DNA from: CAWGCA01 sp963820955
GTDB taxonomy: Bacteria > Pseudomonadota > Gammaproteobacteria > Chromatiales > Chromatiaceae
Length of the DNA: 64,000 bases
Assembly (NCBI GenBank): GCA_963820955.1
Contig: CAWGCA010000031.1
Location: forward strand, 1 to 64,000
Direction of reading: 5' to 3'
Shown here: positions 25,462-33,262 of the stretch, in pieces
How the letters are laid out: every line of letters begins with the position of its first letter
How positions within the stretch are numbered: the stretch's first letter is position 1
Notes under the pieces: generated by a model
What the model saw: only the letters and a program-made list of their open reading frames with translations
Database searches by the model: none
What the model was told of the DNA's origin: nothing
Translations under genes and position numbers: made by a program

Positions 25462-26363
25462 TGGCGGCCACTGACGGTAAACAGTTGCAGGGAGAGGTGC
25501 ACTACCAGGAGCCCCTTGCCCGTCATACCAGCTGGCGGGTGGGCGGTCCGGCACGCTGTTTTTACCGCCCTGCAGACAGTGATGACCTGGTCCTGTTTCT
25601 GCGCGGGCTGCCGGCGGATGAGCCCCTGCTCTGGTTGGGGCTGGGGAGCAATCTGCTGGTACGGGATGGCGGCTTCGAGGGAACGGTCATTGCCACCCAG
25701 GGGCGCCTTCAGGAGTTAGCGCTAGTCACACCGGTCTGCCTGCGGGTGGAAGCGGGTGTCGCTTGTGCCCGGGTGGCCCGTTTGGCTGCGAAAGAGGGGC
25801 TCTGCGGGCTCGAATTTCTGGCTGGCATACCGGGCACCATGGGGGGGGCCTTGGCCATGAATGCCGGGGCCTTTGGCGCGGAGACCTGGCGGCATGTCCG
25901 TCAGGTCGAGACGGTGGACCGTGATGGAGTGATTCGCAGTCGAGGTCCGGAAGATTTTGATATTGGATACCGCCGTGTCAGGGGACCGGCCAACGAGTGG
26001 TTTATGGCTGCCCTGCTGAAGGGCGAGCCGGGAAAGGTAGAGGAAGGGCGCCAGAAAATAAGGCGATTATTGGATCGTCGGGCGGAAACGCAACCGACCG
26101 GGCTGGCCAGTTGCGGGTCGGTTTTTCGCAACCCCGATGGGCAATTCGCCGCCCGCCTGATCGAGTCGATCGGACTGAAGGGGACCTGCATCGGCGGTGC
26201 CTGCGTGTCAGGGAAGCATGCCAATTTCATAATCAATTCGGGTGGTGCGACGGCGCAGGATATTGAGCGATTGATCAAGTTGGTGCAAAGGCGGGTGCAG
26301 AGCGAGACCGGTGTCCGGTTGGAGACCGAGGTGAAGATCGTTGGCGTGGAGATGGCCTCATGA
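25458..26363 (+). CDS. murB: UDP-N-acetylenolpyruvoylglucosamine reductase (type II)
   Basis: An FAD-dependent reductase making UDP-MurNAc. The open frame extends to 25272, but conserved sequence begins near HTSWRVGGPA. ATG at 25458 (or 25461), with GGAGAGCGGAG just upstream, gives about 301 residues. FAD-binding motifs LGLGSNLLVRDGGFEG and GIPGTMGGALAMNAGAFG are present, with the catalytic Ser in CGSVFRNPDG and the C-terminal Glu in LETEVKIVG. The length and CGSVFRNP form fit the Bacillus-like type II MurB rather than the 342-residue E. coli type. It overlaps ddlB by 4 bp. Confidence 0.95.
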   Translation: MMAATDGKQLQGEVHYQEPLARHTSWRVGGPARCFYRPADSDDLVLFLRGLPADEPLLWLGLGSNLLVRDGGFEGTVIATQGRLQELALVTPVCLRVEAGVACARVARLAAKEGLCGLEFLAGIPGTMGGALAMNAGAFGAETWRHVRQVETVDRDGVIRSRGPEDFDIGYRRVRGPANEWFMAALLKGEPGKVEEGRQKIRRLLDRRAETQPTGLASCGSVFRNPDGQFAARLIESIGLKGTCIGGACVSGKHANFIINSGGATAQDIERLIKLVQRRVQSETGVRLETEVKIVGVEMAS

Positions 26364-27283
26364 CACTGCGGGCGGAGGAGTTCGGCCGGGTGGCGGTGCT
26401 TATGGGTGGGCAGTCCGCAGAGCGGGAAGTCTCGCTGAAAAGCGGCCGGGCGGTGCTGCAGGCGTTGCGGGGTAAAGGGGTGGACGCCCATGGGGTCGAC
26501 GTCGGAGACGGTGTGCTGGAGTTGCTGGCCAAGGGCGGGTACCAGCGGGCGTTTATCGTGCTGCATGGACGTGGCGGTGAAGATGGCGTAATCCAGGGCG
26601 CCCTGGAGACGATTGGAATGCCTTATACCGGAAGCGGCGTGGGCGGGTCGGCCCTGGGGATGGATAAGTACCGCTGCAAGCTTCTGTGGCGGGCACTTGG
26701 GTTGCCAACCCCTGATTTTGTCCTGTTGCGGGACGAGGCGGGGCTAGCGGAGGCGGAACGGCTCGGTTTCCCACTGATGGTGAAGCCGGTACACGAAGGC
26801 TCGAGTATTGGCATGACTCGGGTCGATAGTCGGGAAGGGTTGAAAACAGCTTGGGAGAATGCCGCCCAATACGACACTGAAGTGATGGTGGAGCGTTGGA
26901 TCATTGGTGGGGAATACACGGCCTCCATTCTGGGGGAAGAGGTGCTGCCGCTGATTCGATTGGAAACGCCACACTCGTTTTACGACTATGACGCCAAATA
27001 CCATGCGGATACCACTCGCTACCATTGCCCCTGTGGACTGGAGCAGCCAGAAGAACAGCTGTTGCGCGCGTTGTCCATGGACGCCTTCCGCGGTGTCGGC
27101 GCACTGGGCTGGGGGCGGGTGGATCTGCTGCTTGACCAGGCTCGGCAACCTTGGCTGATCGAGGTGAATACGGTGCCTGGGATGACCGATCACAGTCTGG
27201 TGCCGATGGCGGCAAAAGTGCAGGGCATAGAGTTTGATCAGCTGGTCTGGCGGATCTTAGAGACCAGCATTGGGCCGAGGTGA
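26360..27283 (+). CDS. ddlB: D-alanine: D-alanine ligase
   Basis: A 307-residue ATP-grasp enzyme making D-Ala-D-Ala. The N-terminal VLMGGQSAEREVSLKSG, the central PLMVKPVHEGSSIGMTRV, and the C-terminal WLIEVNTVPGMTDHSLVP with the metal-binding Glu-x-Asn are intact. The segment HSFYDYDAKYHADTTRYHCP belongs to the omega loop. It overlaps murB (ATGA) and ftsQ (GTGA), consistent with the standard dcw order ddlB-ftsQ-ftsA. Confidence 0.97.
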   Translation: MTLRAEEFGRVAVLMGGQSAEREVSLKSGRAVLQALRGKGVDAHGVDVGDGVLELLAKGGYQRAFIVLHGRGGEDGVIQGALETIGMPYTGSGVGGSALGMDKYRCKLLWRALGLPTPDFVLLRDEAGLAEAERLGFPLMVKPVHEGSSIGMTRVDSREGLKTAWENAAQYDTEVMVERWIIGGEYTASILGEEVLPLIRLETPHSFYDYDAKYHADTTRYHCPCGLEQPEEQLLRALSMDAFRGVGALGWGRVDLLLDQARQPWLIEVNTVPGMTDHSLVPMAAKVQGIEFDQLVWRILETSIGPR

Positions 27284-28146
27284 AGTTGGGTTCGGTGATA
27301 GTAGAAATGACGAAACAGAGACGCACACAAACAAAAGCAGGGAAGGGGCGCATGAAATGGCACCTGGACTGGTACCGGCTCGGCCACAAAGTGACGGCGG
27401 TGAGTCTGTTTGCCTTGATGGCGGGCGGGGCGGTCTGGGGCGTCATGATGCTGGGTGACCCGCAGGTACTGCCGCTCAAGGTAGTGCGGATAGACGGTCA
27501 ATTTCGCTACCTGCAGCGGGCCGATCTCGAACAGGCGGTTGCCGGTGCGGTGCGGGGAAACTTCTTCACGCTGGATGTGGGGCGGGTTCGGGCTGCAGCC
27601 CGCAAACTGCCGTGGGTCGATCAGGTCAGCGTGCGTCGTATCTGGCCCGACACCTTGCAGATGCAGGTGCAGGAGCAGGTCCCCCTGGCCCGTTGGGGCA
27701 AGGATCGTCTGGTGAACCTGCGGGGCGAAGTGTTTCAGCCGTCGTTGCGGGAGATGCCGGCGCGCTTACCGTGGCTCGACGGTGCAGTCGTCTCTGCGCC
27801 CAGGGTAGTGGCTAGATACCAGGAGATGAGCCGCCAGGTGGCGGGTCTTGAGCTGGAAATCGAGCGCCTGCAGTTGGACGCCAGACAGGCCTGGGTGGTG
27901 GAGTTTCGGCAGGGCTTGAAACTGCAGCTTGGAAGTTCGGATACGGACCGACGACTGGGTCGGTTTGTCCGTATCTACCGACGCTTAAAGGAGCCTTCGG
28001 GGAAGCGATTGAAAAAGATCGATCTGCGCTACACCAATGGCCTGGCCGTGGAATGGGAAAATATCGAGCCGCAGACCAGTGATTACAGCAATTCGCCCTT
28101 TGCGCGACCAGAGTTGCTTGCTCCTGATGGCAAAGGACAGGCGTAG
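27280..28146 (+). CDS. ftsQ: Cell division protein FtsQ
   Basis: A 288-residue bitopic protein. It has a basic cytoplasmic N-terminus of about 40 residues, a membrane helix (about 41-60), a POTRA domain (LKVVRIDGQFRYLQRADLEQA onward, in part), then the FtsQ beta domain with VRRIWPDTLQMQVQEQVPLARWG. It forms FtsQLB at the divisome. The start chosen is GTG 27280, overlapping the ddlB stop as GTGA; ATG at 27307 would shorten it by nine residues. ftsA begins directly after the stop. Confidence 0.95.
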   Translation: MKLGSVIVEMTKQRRTQTKAGKGRMKWHLDWYRLGHKVTAVSLFALMAGGAVWGVMMLGDPQVLPLKVVRIDGQFRYLQRADLEQAVAGAVRGNFFTLDVGRVRAAARKLPWVDQVSVRRIWPDTLQMQVQEQVPLARWGKDRLVNLRGEVFQPSLREMPARLPWLDGAVVSAPRVVARYQEMSRQVAGLELEIERLQLDARQAWVVEFRQGLKLQLGSSDTDRRLGRFVRIYRRLKEPSGKRLKKIDLRYTNGLAVEWENIEPQTSDYSNSPFARPELLAPDGKGQA

Positions 28147-29382
28147 ATGACCAAGAAGGCAGAAAAGAACTTGATAGTGGGCCTCGACATAGGTACGTCC
28201 AAGGTGGTCGCCATTGTCGGAGAGATTAAGCCGAATGACGAGATTGAGATCATAGGCATAGGGTCGCATCCTTCCCGCGGGCTGAAGAAAGGCGTGGTCG
28301 TTAATATCGAGTCCACGGTCCAGTCTATTCAGCGGGCGGTGGAGGAGGCGGAACTGATGGCTGGCTGCGAGATTCACTCGGTTCACGCGGGAATCGCAGG
28401 GAGCCATATCCGCAGCCTCAACTCCCACGGAATCGTCGCCATCAAAGATCGGGAAGTCACCCATGGCGACGTGGAGCGGGTGATCGATGCGGCCCGGGCG
28501 GTGGCGATTCCCGCGGATCAGAAGATCCTCCATATCCTGCCTCAAGAGTTCATTATCGACGAGCAGGAAGGCATTCGAGAGCCAGTCGGCATGTCCGGCG
28601 TGCGACTTGAGGCCCGCGTCCACATGGTTACCGGCGCGGTGAGTGCAGCGCAAAACATCGTCAAGTGTGTGCGTCGTTGCGGGCTCGAGGTGGACGACCT
28701 GATTCTGGAACAGCTCAGCTCCAGCTACGCGGTACTCAGTGAGGACGAGAAGGAGCTTGGGGTCTGCCTGGTGGACATAGGTGGCGGCACTACTGACATC
28801 GCGGTATTCACCGAAGGGTCGATTCGACATACGGCAGTGATTCCCATCGCCGGCGATCAGGTAACCAACGACATTGCCGTGGCATTGCGCACCCCGACTC
28901 AGCACGCGGAAGAGATCAAGATCAAATACGCCTGCGCGCTGACGCAGTTGGCAGCCAGTGATGAGACCATCGAGGTGCCCAGTATCGGCGATCGACCGCC
29001 GCGCAGACTTTCGCGTCAGACATTGGCAGAGGTTGTGGAGCCTCGCTACGAAGAACTGCTCTCGCTGATTCAAGCGGAATTGCGACGCAGCGGGTTCGAG
29101 GATCTGATTGCCGGTGGTGTCGTTCTCACCGGCGGCAGTTCCAAGATGGAGGGATTGATCGAGTTGGCGGAGGAGGTTTTTCACATGCCGGTTCGGCTGG
29201 GGGTGCCCCAGTACGTGGCCGGTCTGGTGGATGTGGTGCGTAACCCGATTTATGCAACAGGCGTCGGGTTGCTGCTGTTTGGACATCACAACCGTTCCAG
29301 TCGCCTTCAGGACCTGCCTAGCGGGCGGGGTTTCAAGATGATCTGGGAACGTATGCGAAGTTGGTTTCAGGGGAATTTTTAA
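28147..29382 (+). CDS. ftsA: Cell division protein FtsA
   Basis: A 411-residue actin-fold ATPase tethering FtsZ to the membrane. Phosphate loops VGLDIGTSKV (about 10-19) and LVDIGGGTTDIAVF (about 207-220) are intact, with the adenosine motif VVLTGGSSKMEGL. The C-terminal amphipathic helix (KMIWERMRSWFQGNF) is the membrane-targeting sequence. The gene follows ftsQ without a gap and precedes ftsZ by 78 bp. Confidence 0.97.
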   Translation: MTKKAEKNLIVGLDIGTSKVVAIVGEIKPNDEIEIIGIGSHPSRGLKKGVVVNIESTVQSIQRAVEEAELMAGCEIHSVHAGIAGSHIRSLNSHGIVAIKDREVTHGDVERVIDAARAVAIPADQKILHILPQEFIIDEQEGIREPVGMSGVRLEARVHMVTGAVSAAQNIVKCVRRCGLEVDDLILEQLSSSYAVLSEDEKELGVCLVDIGGGTTDIAVFTEGSIRHTAVIPIAGDQVTNDIAVALRTPTQHAEEIKIKYACALTQLAASDETIEVPSIGDRPPRRLSRQTLAEVVEPRYEELLSLIQAELRRSGFEDLIAGGVVLTGGSSKMEGLIELAEEVFHMPVRLGVPQYVAGLVDVVRNPIYATGVGLLLFGHHNRSSRLQDLPSGRGFKMIWERMRSWFQGNF

Positions 29383-29427
29383 AGTATTCGAAAGCGAAAT
29401 AATTGTTGTTTAATCGTAAGTTACAGG

Positions 29428-29440
29428 CAGGCGATGCCTG
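29428..29440 (+). promoter_or_regulatory. Small hairpin in the ftsA-ftsZ gap
   Basis: CAGGC-GAT-GCCTG forms a 5-bp stem with a triloop about 20 bases before the ftsZ start and just ahead of its GGAGG ribosome site. It could influence ftsZ translation or mark an mRNA end, but no data support this. Confidence 0.3.
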
Positions 29441-29460
29441 AAATTTGGAGGATAGACCAA

Positions 29461-30636
29461 ATGTTTGAATTAATGGATGCCTATAGTCAGAACGCAGTGA
29501 TCAAGGTGGTCGGTGTCGGTGGTGGTGGCGGTAACGCCATAAACCACATGCTGAATGCCAATATCGAGGGGGTTGATTTTATTTGCGCCAATACCGACGC
29601 TCAGGCGCTGAAAAACAGCGAAGTGAGGACCCTGTTGCAATTGGGGTCCAATATCACCAAGGGTTTGGGCGCTGGAGCCGATCCGGACGTGGGGCGGGAT
29701 GCTGCCTTGGAAGACAAGGAGCGAATCCAAGAGACCCTGCAGGGTTCGGATATGGTTTTCATCACCGCCGGTATGGGGGGCGGTACCGGAACCGGGGCGG
29801 CACCTGTGGTCGCGGAGGTGGCGAAAGACCTGGGGATTCTCACGGTTGCGGTGGTTACCAAACCTTTTCCCTTCGAGGGCGGTAAGCGAAAGAGCGTCGC
29901 CAATCAGGGGATTGAGGAGTTAAGCCAGTATGTAGATTCTCTGATAACCATCCCGAACGAGAAACTGCTGGCGGTGCTGGGTAAGGATATGTCGTTGCTG
30001 AACGCCTTCAAAGCGGCCAACGACGTGCTGTTGGGTGCGGTTCAGGGAATCGCCGAGTTGATCACCAGACCGGGTCTGATCAATGTGGACTTTGCAGACG
30101 TAAGGACGGTTATGTCGGAAATGGGGAATGCGATGATGGGTTCTGGCTCGGCCCGTGGGGAAAATCGTGCCCGCGACGCAGCGGAAGAGGCGATTCGCAG
30201 CCCTCTGCTGGAAGACATCAATCTGTCTGGTGCGAAGGGTATTCTGGTCAACATCACGGCGGGTCTCGACCTCTCTATCGGGGAGTTCGACGAGGTGGGC
30301 ACTACGGTTAAAGAGTTTGCCTGTGATGACGCTACGGTTGTAGTAGGTACCGTAATTGATCCGGACATGAGCGATGAGCTTCGGGTAACGGTGGTTGCCA
30401 CCGGACTTGGGCGGATGAACGGTTGCGTGAATTTGCCAGAGACTCAGGAGACATCGCCGGTGCGGTTGGTCAATTCCGACGTAGTGGAGCCTGGACCGGC
30501 GGATTACCGGGGGATGGATAGCCCTACGGTGATTCGGAGAGACCGCAAGACCGCGGCCTCCTATGTTGAAGCAGCAAAGGAAAAGGATATGGATTATCTG
30601 GATATTCCAGCCTTTCTGCGGCGTCAGGCAGACTAA
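29461..30636 (+). CDS. ftsZ: Cell division GTPase FtsZ
   Basis: A 391-residue tubulin-like GTPase forming the Z ring. The frame extends upstream to 29434, but ATG at 29461 has GGAGG nine bases before it and gives the canonical MFELMDAYSQNAVIKV N-terminus. The tubulin signature GGGTGTGAAPVVAE, the T7 loop NVDFADVRTVM and the conserved C-terminal peptide DYLDIPAFLRRQAD, which binds FtsA and ZipA, are all present. It is separated from the following lpxC-like gene by 107 bp. Confidence 0.98.
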   Translation: MFELMDAYSQNAVIKVVGVGGGGGNAINHMLNANIEGVDFICANTDAQALKNSEVRTLLQLGSNITKGLGAGADPDVGRDAALEDKERIQETLQGSDMVFITAGMGGGTGTGAAPVVAEVAKDLGILTVAVVTKPFPFEGGKRKSVANQGIEELSQYVDSLITIPNEKLLAVLGKDMSLLNAFKAANDVLLGAVQGIAELITRPGLINVDFADVRTVMSEMGNAMMGSGSARGENRARDAAEEAIRSPLLEDINLSGAKGILVNITAGLDLSIGEFDEVGTTVKEFACDDATVVVGTVIDPDMSDELRVTVVATGLGRMNGCVNLPETQETSPVRLVNSDVVEPGPADYRGMDSPTVIRRDRKTAASYVEAAKEKDMDYLDIPAFLRRQAD

Positions 30637-30743
30637 TCTGCGACGTCAGTTTCGAACAAAAGGATAGTTTGAAATGTTGGGGTACCGGGGTGAGGTAGGG
30701 ATGCCTTGTTGGTTTCGTGTGACTAAGTGCTTGAAAGTACAGG

Positions 30744-31658
30744 ATGATAGCGCAACGTACCCTAAACAAAGCCGTACTCGCGACAACCACAAGTTCGGAT
30801 CTTGGAGACGAGCTATCGCTGCTGCTGCGTCCGGGGGGAGCGGATAGCGGTATCCGAGTAAACCTGAGCGATCCGACGGGGCGGCTGACCCTGAGGATCT
30901 CTCCACAAAATACGGGGGCGACGCTTCGGTCTCTTGCCTGTGCCTGTGACCAAGGGCATCTTTTTCTTATCCGTGGCCTGCTATCGGCCTTTGCGGGATT
31001 GGGCATAGATAATGCCAGGGTGGATATCACCACTCGGGCACTTTCCATTCGGAGACTGCAGACAGGCCATTTTGTGAGCCTGCTCCAGACGGCTGGCCTG
31101 AAGCTTCAGGCTTCACCCAGGCGGTTTGTTCGGGTTAAGCGGCGCGTAACGGTTGAGGACGGGGACAGGAAAGCAGTCCTCGAGCCTTTTGATGGTTTCA
31201 TGCTTGCTCTATCCACTTCAGTGGACCCACCCTCTTTCTCGGGTTGGAAGGATGCGGTCTTTGCTGCCCACTCGGACACATTGCTGGTGAACCTGGGCAG
31301 AAGTCCTGCCACCGCTCTACTCTACGGCAGTAAAACAAAGGGCATACAAAGACCGCGATCTGCCCCGACTGAGGTTACTTGTCCCTCGGCTCGAGATAGA
31401 GAAAGCGATCCACCCTGCCGGGAGCGGGCTGCTTACCAGACCGCCCTTCAGAAGGATACACTCTGGGGTGCTATCGGGGATCTCTATCTCCTGGGTCGTG
31501 CCCTGATCGGTGCCTTCATCGGATTACGCTCGGACCCCGCACTCAATTGCCGGCTTTTGCAGCAGCTGATCGCCGACCCAGCCGCCTGGGAAGAGGTTAC
31601 CTTTGAAAATGAGGGGGGGATTCCGTTATCATACGCCCCTCCGGTGCGGACAGGCTGA
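30744..31658 (+). CDS. LpxC-like protein lacking all catalytic residues (putative pseudoenzyme)
   Basis: A 304-residue protein at the normal lpxC position. It aligns essentially without gaps to LpxC (E. coli 305 residues), the zinc deacetylase committing UDP-acyl-GlcNAc to lipid A. Retained core: QRTL at 4-7, AGLGIDNA at 84-91, FVRVKRRVTVEDGD at 128-141, EPFDGF, AIGDLYLLG at 243-251 and AWEEVTFE. By my alignment with the E. coli enzyme, zinc ligands His79, His238 and Asp242 are Gly78, Asp238 and Gly242; Glu78 is Arg77; His265 is Pro265; Lys239 is Thr; Thr191 is Ala; His19 is Asp. Only Asp246 remains. Residues 195-232 are Arg/Ser/Pro-rich and unlike LpxC. Codon choice is looser than in ftsZ or secA. 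The frame is intact, so it looks like a conserved inactive paralogue rather than a simple pseudogene; deacetylase activity is not expected. Confidence 0.85.
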   Translation: MIAQRTLNKAVLATTTSSDLGDELSLLLRPGGADSGIRVNLSDPTGRLTLRISPQNTGATLRSLACACDQGHLFLIRGLLSAFAGLGIDNARVDITTRALSIRRLQTGHFVSLLQTAGLKLQASPRRFVRVKRRVTVEDGDRKAVLEPFDGFMLALSTSVDPPSFSGWKDAVFAAHSDTLLVNLGRSPATALLYGSKTKGIQRPRSAPTEVTCPSARDRESDPPCRERAAYQTALQKDTLWGAIGDLYLLGRALIGAFIGLRSDPALNCRLLQQLIADPAAWEEVTFENEGGIPLSYAPPVRTG

Positions 31659-31683
31659 CTGGAATATGTCTCTTAGCTATCAG

Positions 31684-32124
31684 TCAGCTGTGCTTTCCCA
31701 ATCGCCTCAAGGCGGCACCGAGAAGTGGATCGTTGATTGTTTCGGCTACCTCTGTAACCAGTTTCGCGTTGGTGGTGGAGAGCCTTTGGCGGCGGTTGGG
31801 CTTGCGCTGCTTGGAAATGGACATGACCATCACGCGTACCATGACTCGGTCGTATTCCAGGCCCGTTTTAGACAACAGCTCAAGCAGATTGCGGGAAAAA
31901 AAACGCAAGCGGCTGGCCCAGGCTGGAGAGTCGGTATAAAGGATCAGTCGCGGTTGCTTCTCCAGCACGGCGTGGCAGTGTTTGTCCAACGGGGACGGCA
32001 ATATTCCCTGGATTCGCCGCAGCAGTGAGCGCTGTTCTTGGGCTTGGGATAACAGCATACGGAGCTTGCTGGATGCGGTGAGAAGTTCCGTAATGGGGCG
32101 TGGTCGTTTAGGCATGGGAGGCAT
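31684..32124 (-). CDS. dciA: DciA-type helicase loader/operator (DUF721)
   Basis: A DUF721 protein, the DciA family that operates the replicative helicase DnaB in bacteria lacking DnaC. The frame extends to 32451, but the first 109 codons shadow the M23 gene on the other strand. ATG at 32124 (MPPMPKRPRPITELL) or 32115 gives about 143-146 residues. The N-terminal KH-like domain (HCHAVLEKQPRLILYTDSPAWASRLRF in parts, with the W-A-S-R-L-R core) is diagnostic. It converges on the lpxC-like gene (25-bp gap) and diverges from the M23 peptidase, the same arrangement as in Pseudomonas. Confidence 0.85.
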   Translation of the reverse strand: MPPMPKRPRPITELLTASSKLRMLLSQAQEQRSLLRRIQGILPSPLDKHCHAVLEKQPRLILYTDSPAWASRLRFFSRNLLELLSKTGLEYDRVMVRVMVMSISKQRKPNRRQRLSTTNAKLVTEVAETINDPLLGAALRRLGKHS

Positions 32125-32209
32125 ACATCGCTGATATATAAAGGGAATTATCTCTGCAGTAAGATTGTATGTTGATCGAAAATCGTAGTTTGTTGTCGCT
32201 CGGGAATCA

Positions 32210-33133
32210 ATGAAAACTATACTTATGTCCAGATTGTGCAGCATTTCAGGTAGCCGGGTGCTATCCCTTCGCAGGTTGATGGTCAGCCTGTCCGCGTTTT
32301 TTACCTTCGCGGTGGCTGGATCCCTGTGGGTGGGGTATGAGTTCGGATGGAGTGCGGCAAATCGGGATCTGGCCAGCGGCACGGTCGCCTCTTCTCTGCG
32401 CGGTCTGCTGGAGGCCCAGCAGCGGGAGTTGGAAGATGACCGACGGACCACCCGTGCCCATCTGGATGCCCTGGCCTTGCGGTTGGGCGCTATGCAATCT
32501 CACATTCTGCGACTCGATGCCTTTGGCGAACAGTTGGCGAGAATCGGTGGGCTGGATGCGGAAGAGTTTAATTTCGATGAAGATCCGGCGCGGGGCGGCC
32601 TGGATTCGTCGGAAAATGACAGCTCGTTGGAGTTCGGCGAGTTGGTGTCTGAGATGGAACAGTTGTCGCAGGCCATTGAGGATCGTGAGCACAAATTGAG
32701 TCTGATGGAAGATCTGATTCGGGGCAGCCAGATTCAGGAGGAGCTGAAACCCTCCGGAAGACCGGTAAACAAGGGCTGGATATCGTCAAACTACGGTTAC
32801 AGAAAGGACCCTTTCAGTGGCAAGAGGGCTTTTCACCATGGTGTCGATATCGCAGGCAAGAAGGACTCGGAGGTCTTTGCTGTAGCCTCGGGGGTGGTCA
32901 GCTGGGCCGGGCAGAAAAGTGGCTACGGTTATCTGGTGGAGATTAGGCACCCGGATAACTATATTACCCGTTACGGCCACAACAGCATGATTTTCGTGAA
33001 GACGGGGGATCTGGTTGCCAAGGGGGCTGTGATCGGTCTAATGGGCTCCAGTGGCCGTTCCACCGGTCCCCATGTCCATTTTGAAATCGCCCGCAACGGC
33101 AAGACCATCAATCCAAAAAAATACCTGAACTAG
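32210..33133 (+). CDS. M23-family metallopeptidase, membrane-anchored
   Basis: A 307-residue protein. It has an N-terminal membrane helix or uncleaved signal (about 24-46), a coiled-coil region (about 55-180, rich in Leu/Glu/Gln), then a C-terminal LytM/M23 domain. Zinc ligands are visible in HHGVDIAG (HxxxD) and in GPHVHFEIARNG (HxH), so it should be an active endopeptidase on peptidoglycan or a regulator of cell-wall hydrolases. Homologues sit at this position, between dciA and secA, in Pseudomonas-like genomes. The coiled coil resembles that of EnvC/NlpD-like factors, but the substrate is unproven. Confidence 0.93.
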   Translation: MKTILMSRLCSISGSRVLSLRRLMVSLSAFFTFAVAGSLWVGYEFGWSAANRDLASGTVASSLRGLLEAQQRELEDDRRTTRAHLDALALRLGAMQSHILRLDAFGEQLARIGGLDAEEFNFDEDPARGGLDSSENDSSLEFGELVSEMEQLSQAIEDREHKLSLMEDLIRGSQIQEELKPSGRPVNKGWISSNYGYRKDPFSGKRAFHHGVDIAGKKDSEVFAVASGVVSWAGQKSGYGYLVEIRHPDNYITRYGHNSMIFVKTGDLVAKGAVIGLMGSSGRSTGPHVHFEIARNGKTINPKKYLN

Positions 33134-33159
33134 GCATCTAATTTTCCCGCTACTCTGTC

Positions 33160-33237
33160 CTGGGCCGATTGGGCCCAGCTCCGCCCCGTGTCTGCAATCA
33201 TAAGCAGTTTTGGGTTATGATCGCCTATCTTTTTTTT
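33160..33237 (+). terminator. Two stem-loops between the M23 gene and secA
   Basis: CTGGGCC (33160-33166) pairs with GGCCCAG (33172-33178), a strong 7-bp stem without a U run. A second, AT-rich stem, ATCATAA (33197-33203) with TTATGAT (33215-33221), is followed eight bases later by a run of eight T (33230-33237). Together they look like an imperfect terminator or attenuator ahead of secA. TATGAT within the second stem could also act as a -10 box for secA. Confidence 0.4.
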
Positions 33238-33262
33238 CACTCACAACGGAAGCCTTGATTTC

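Noticed and set aside
28147..29289. A 434-codon minus-strand frame over ftsA
   Set aside because: Shadow of ftsA, which has full actin-fold motifs on the plus strand.
30744..31658. lpxC broken by a simple frameshift
   Set aside because: The alignment to LpxC stays in one frame from residue 1 to 304. The catalytic sites are changed by substitutions inside well-aligned core segments, so a frameshift cannot explain them.
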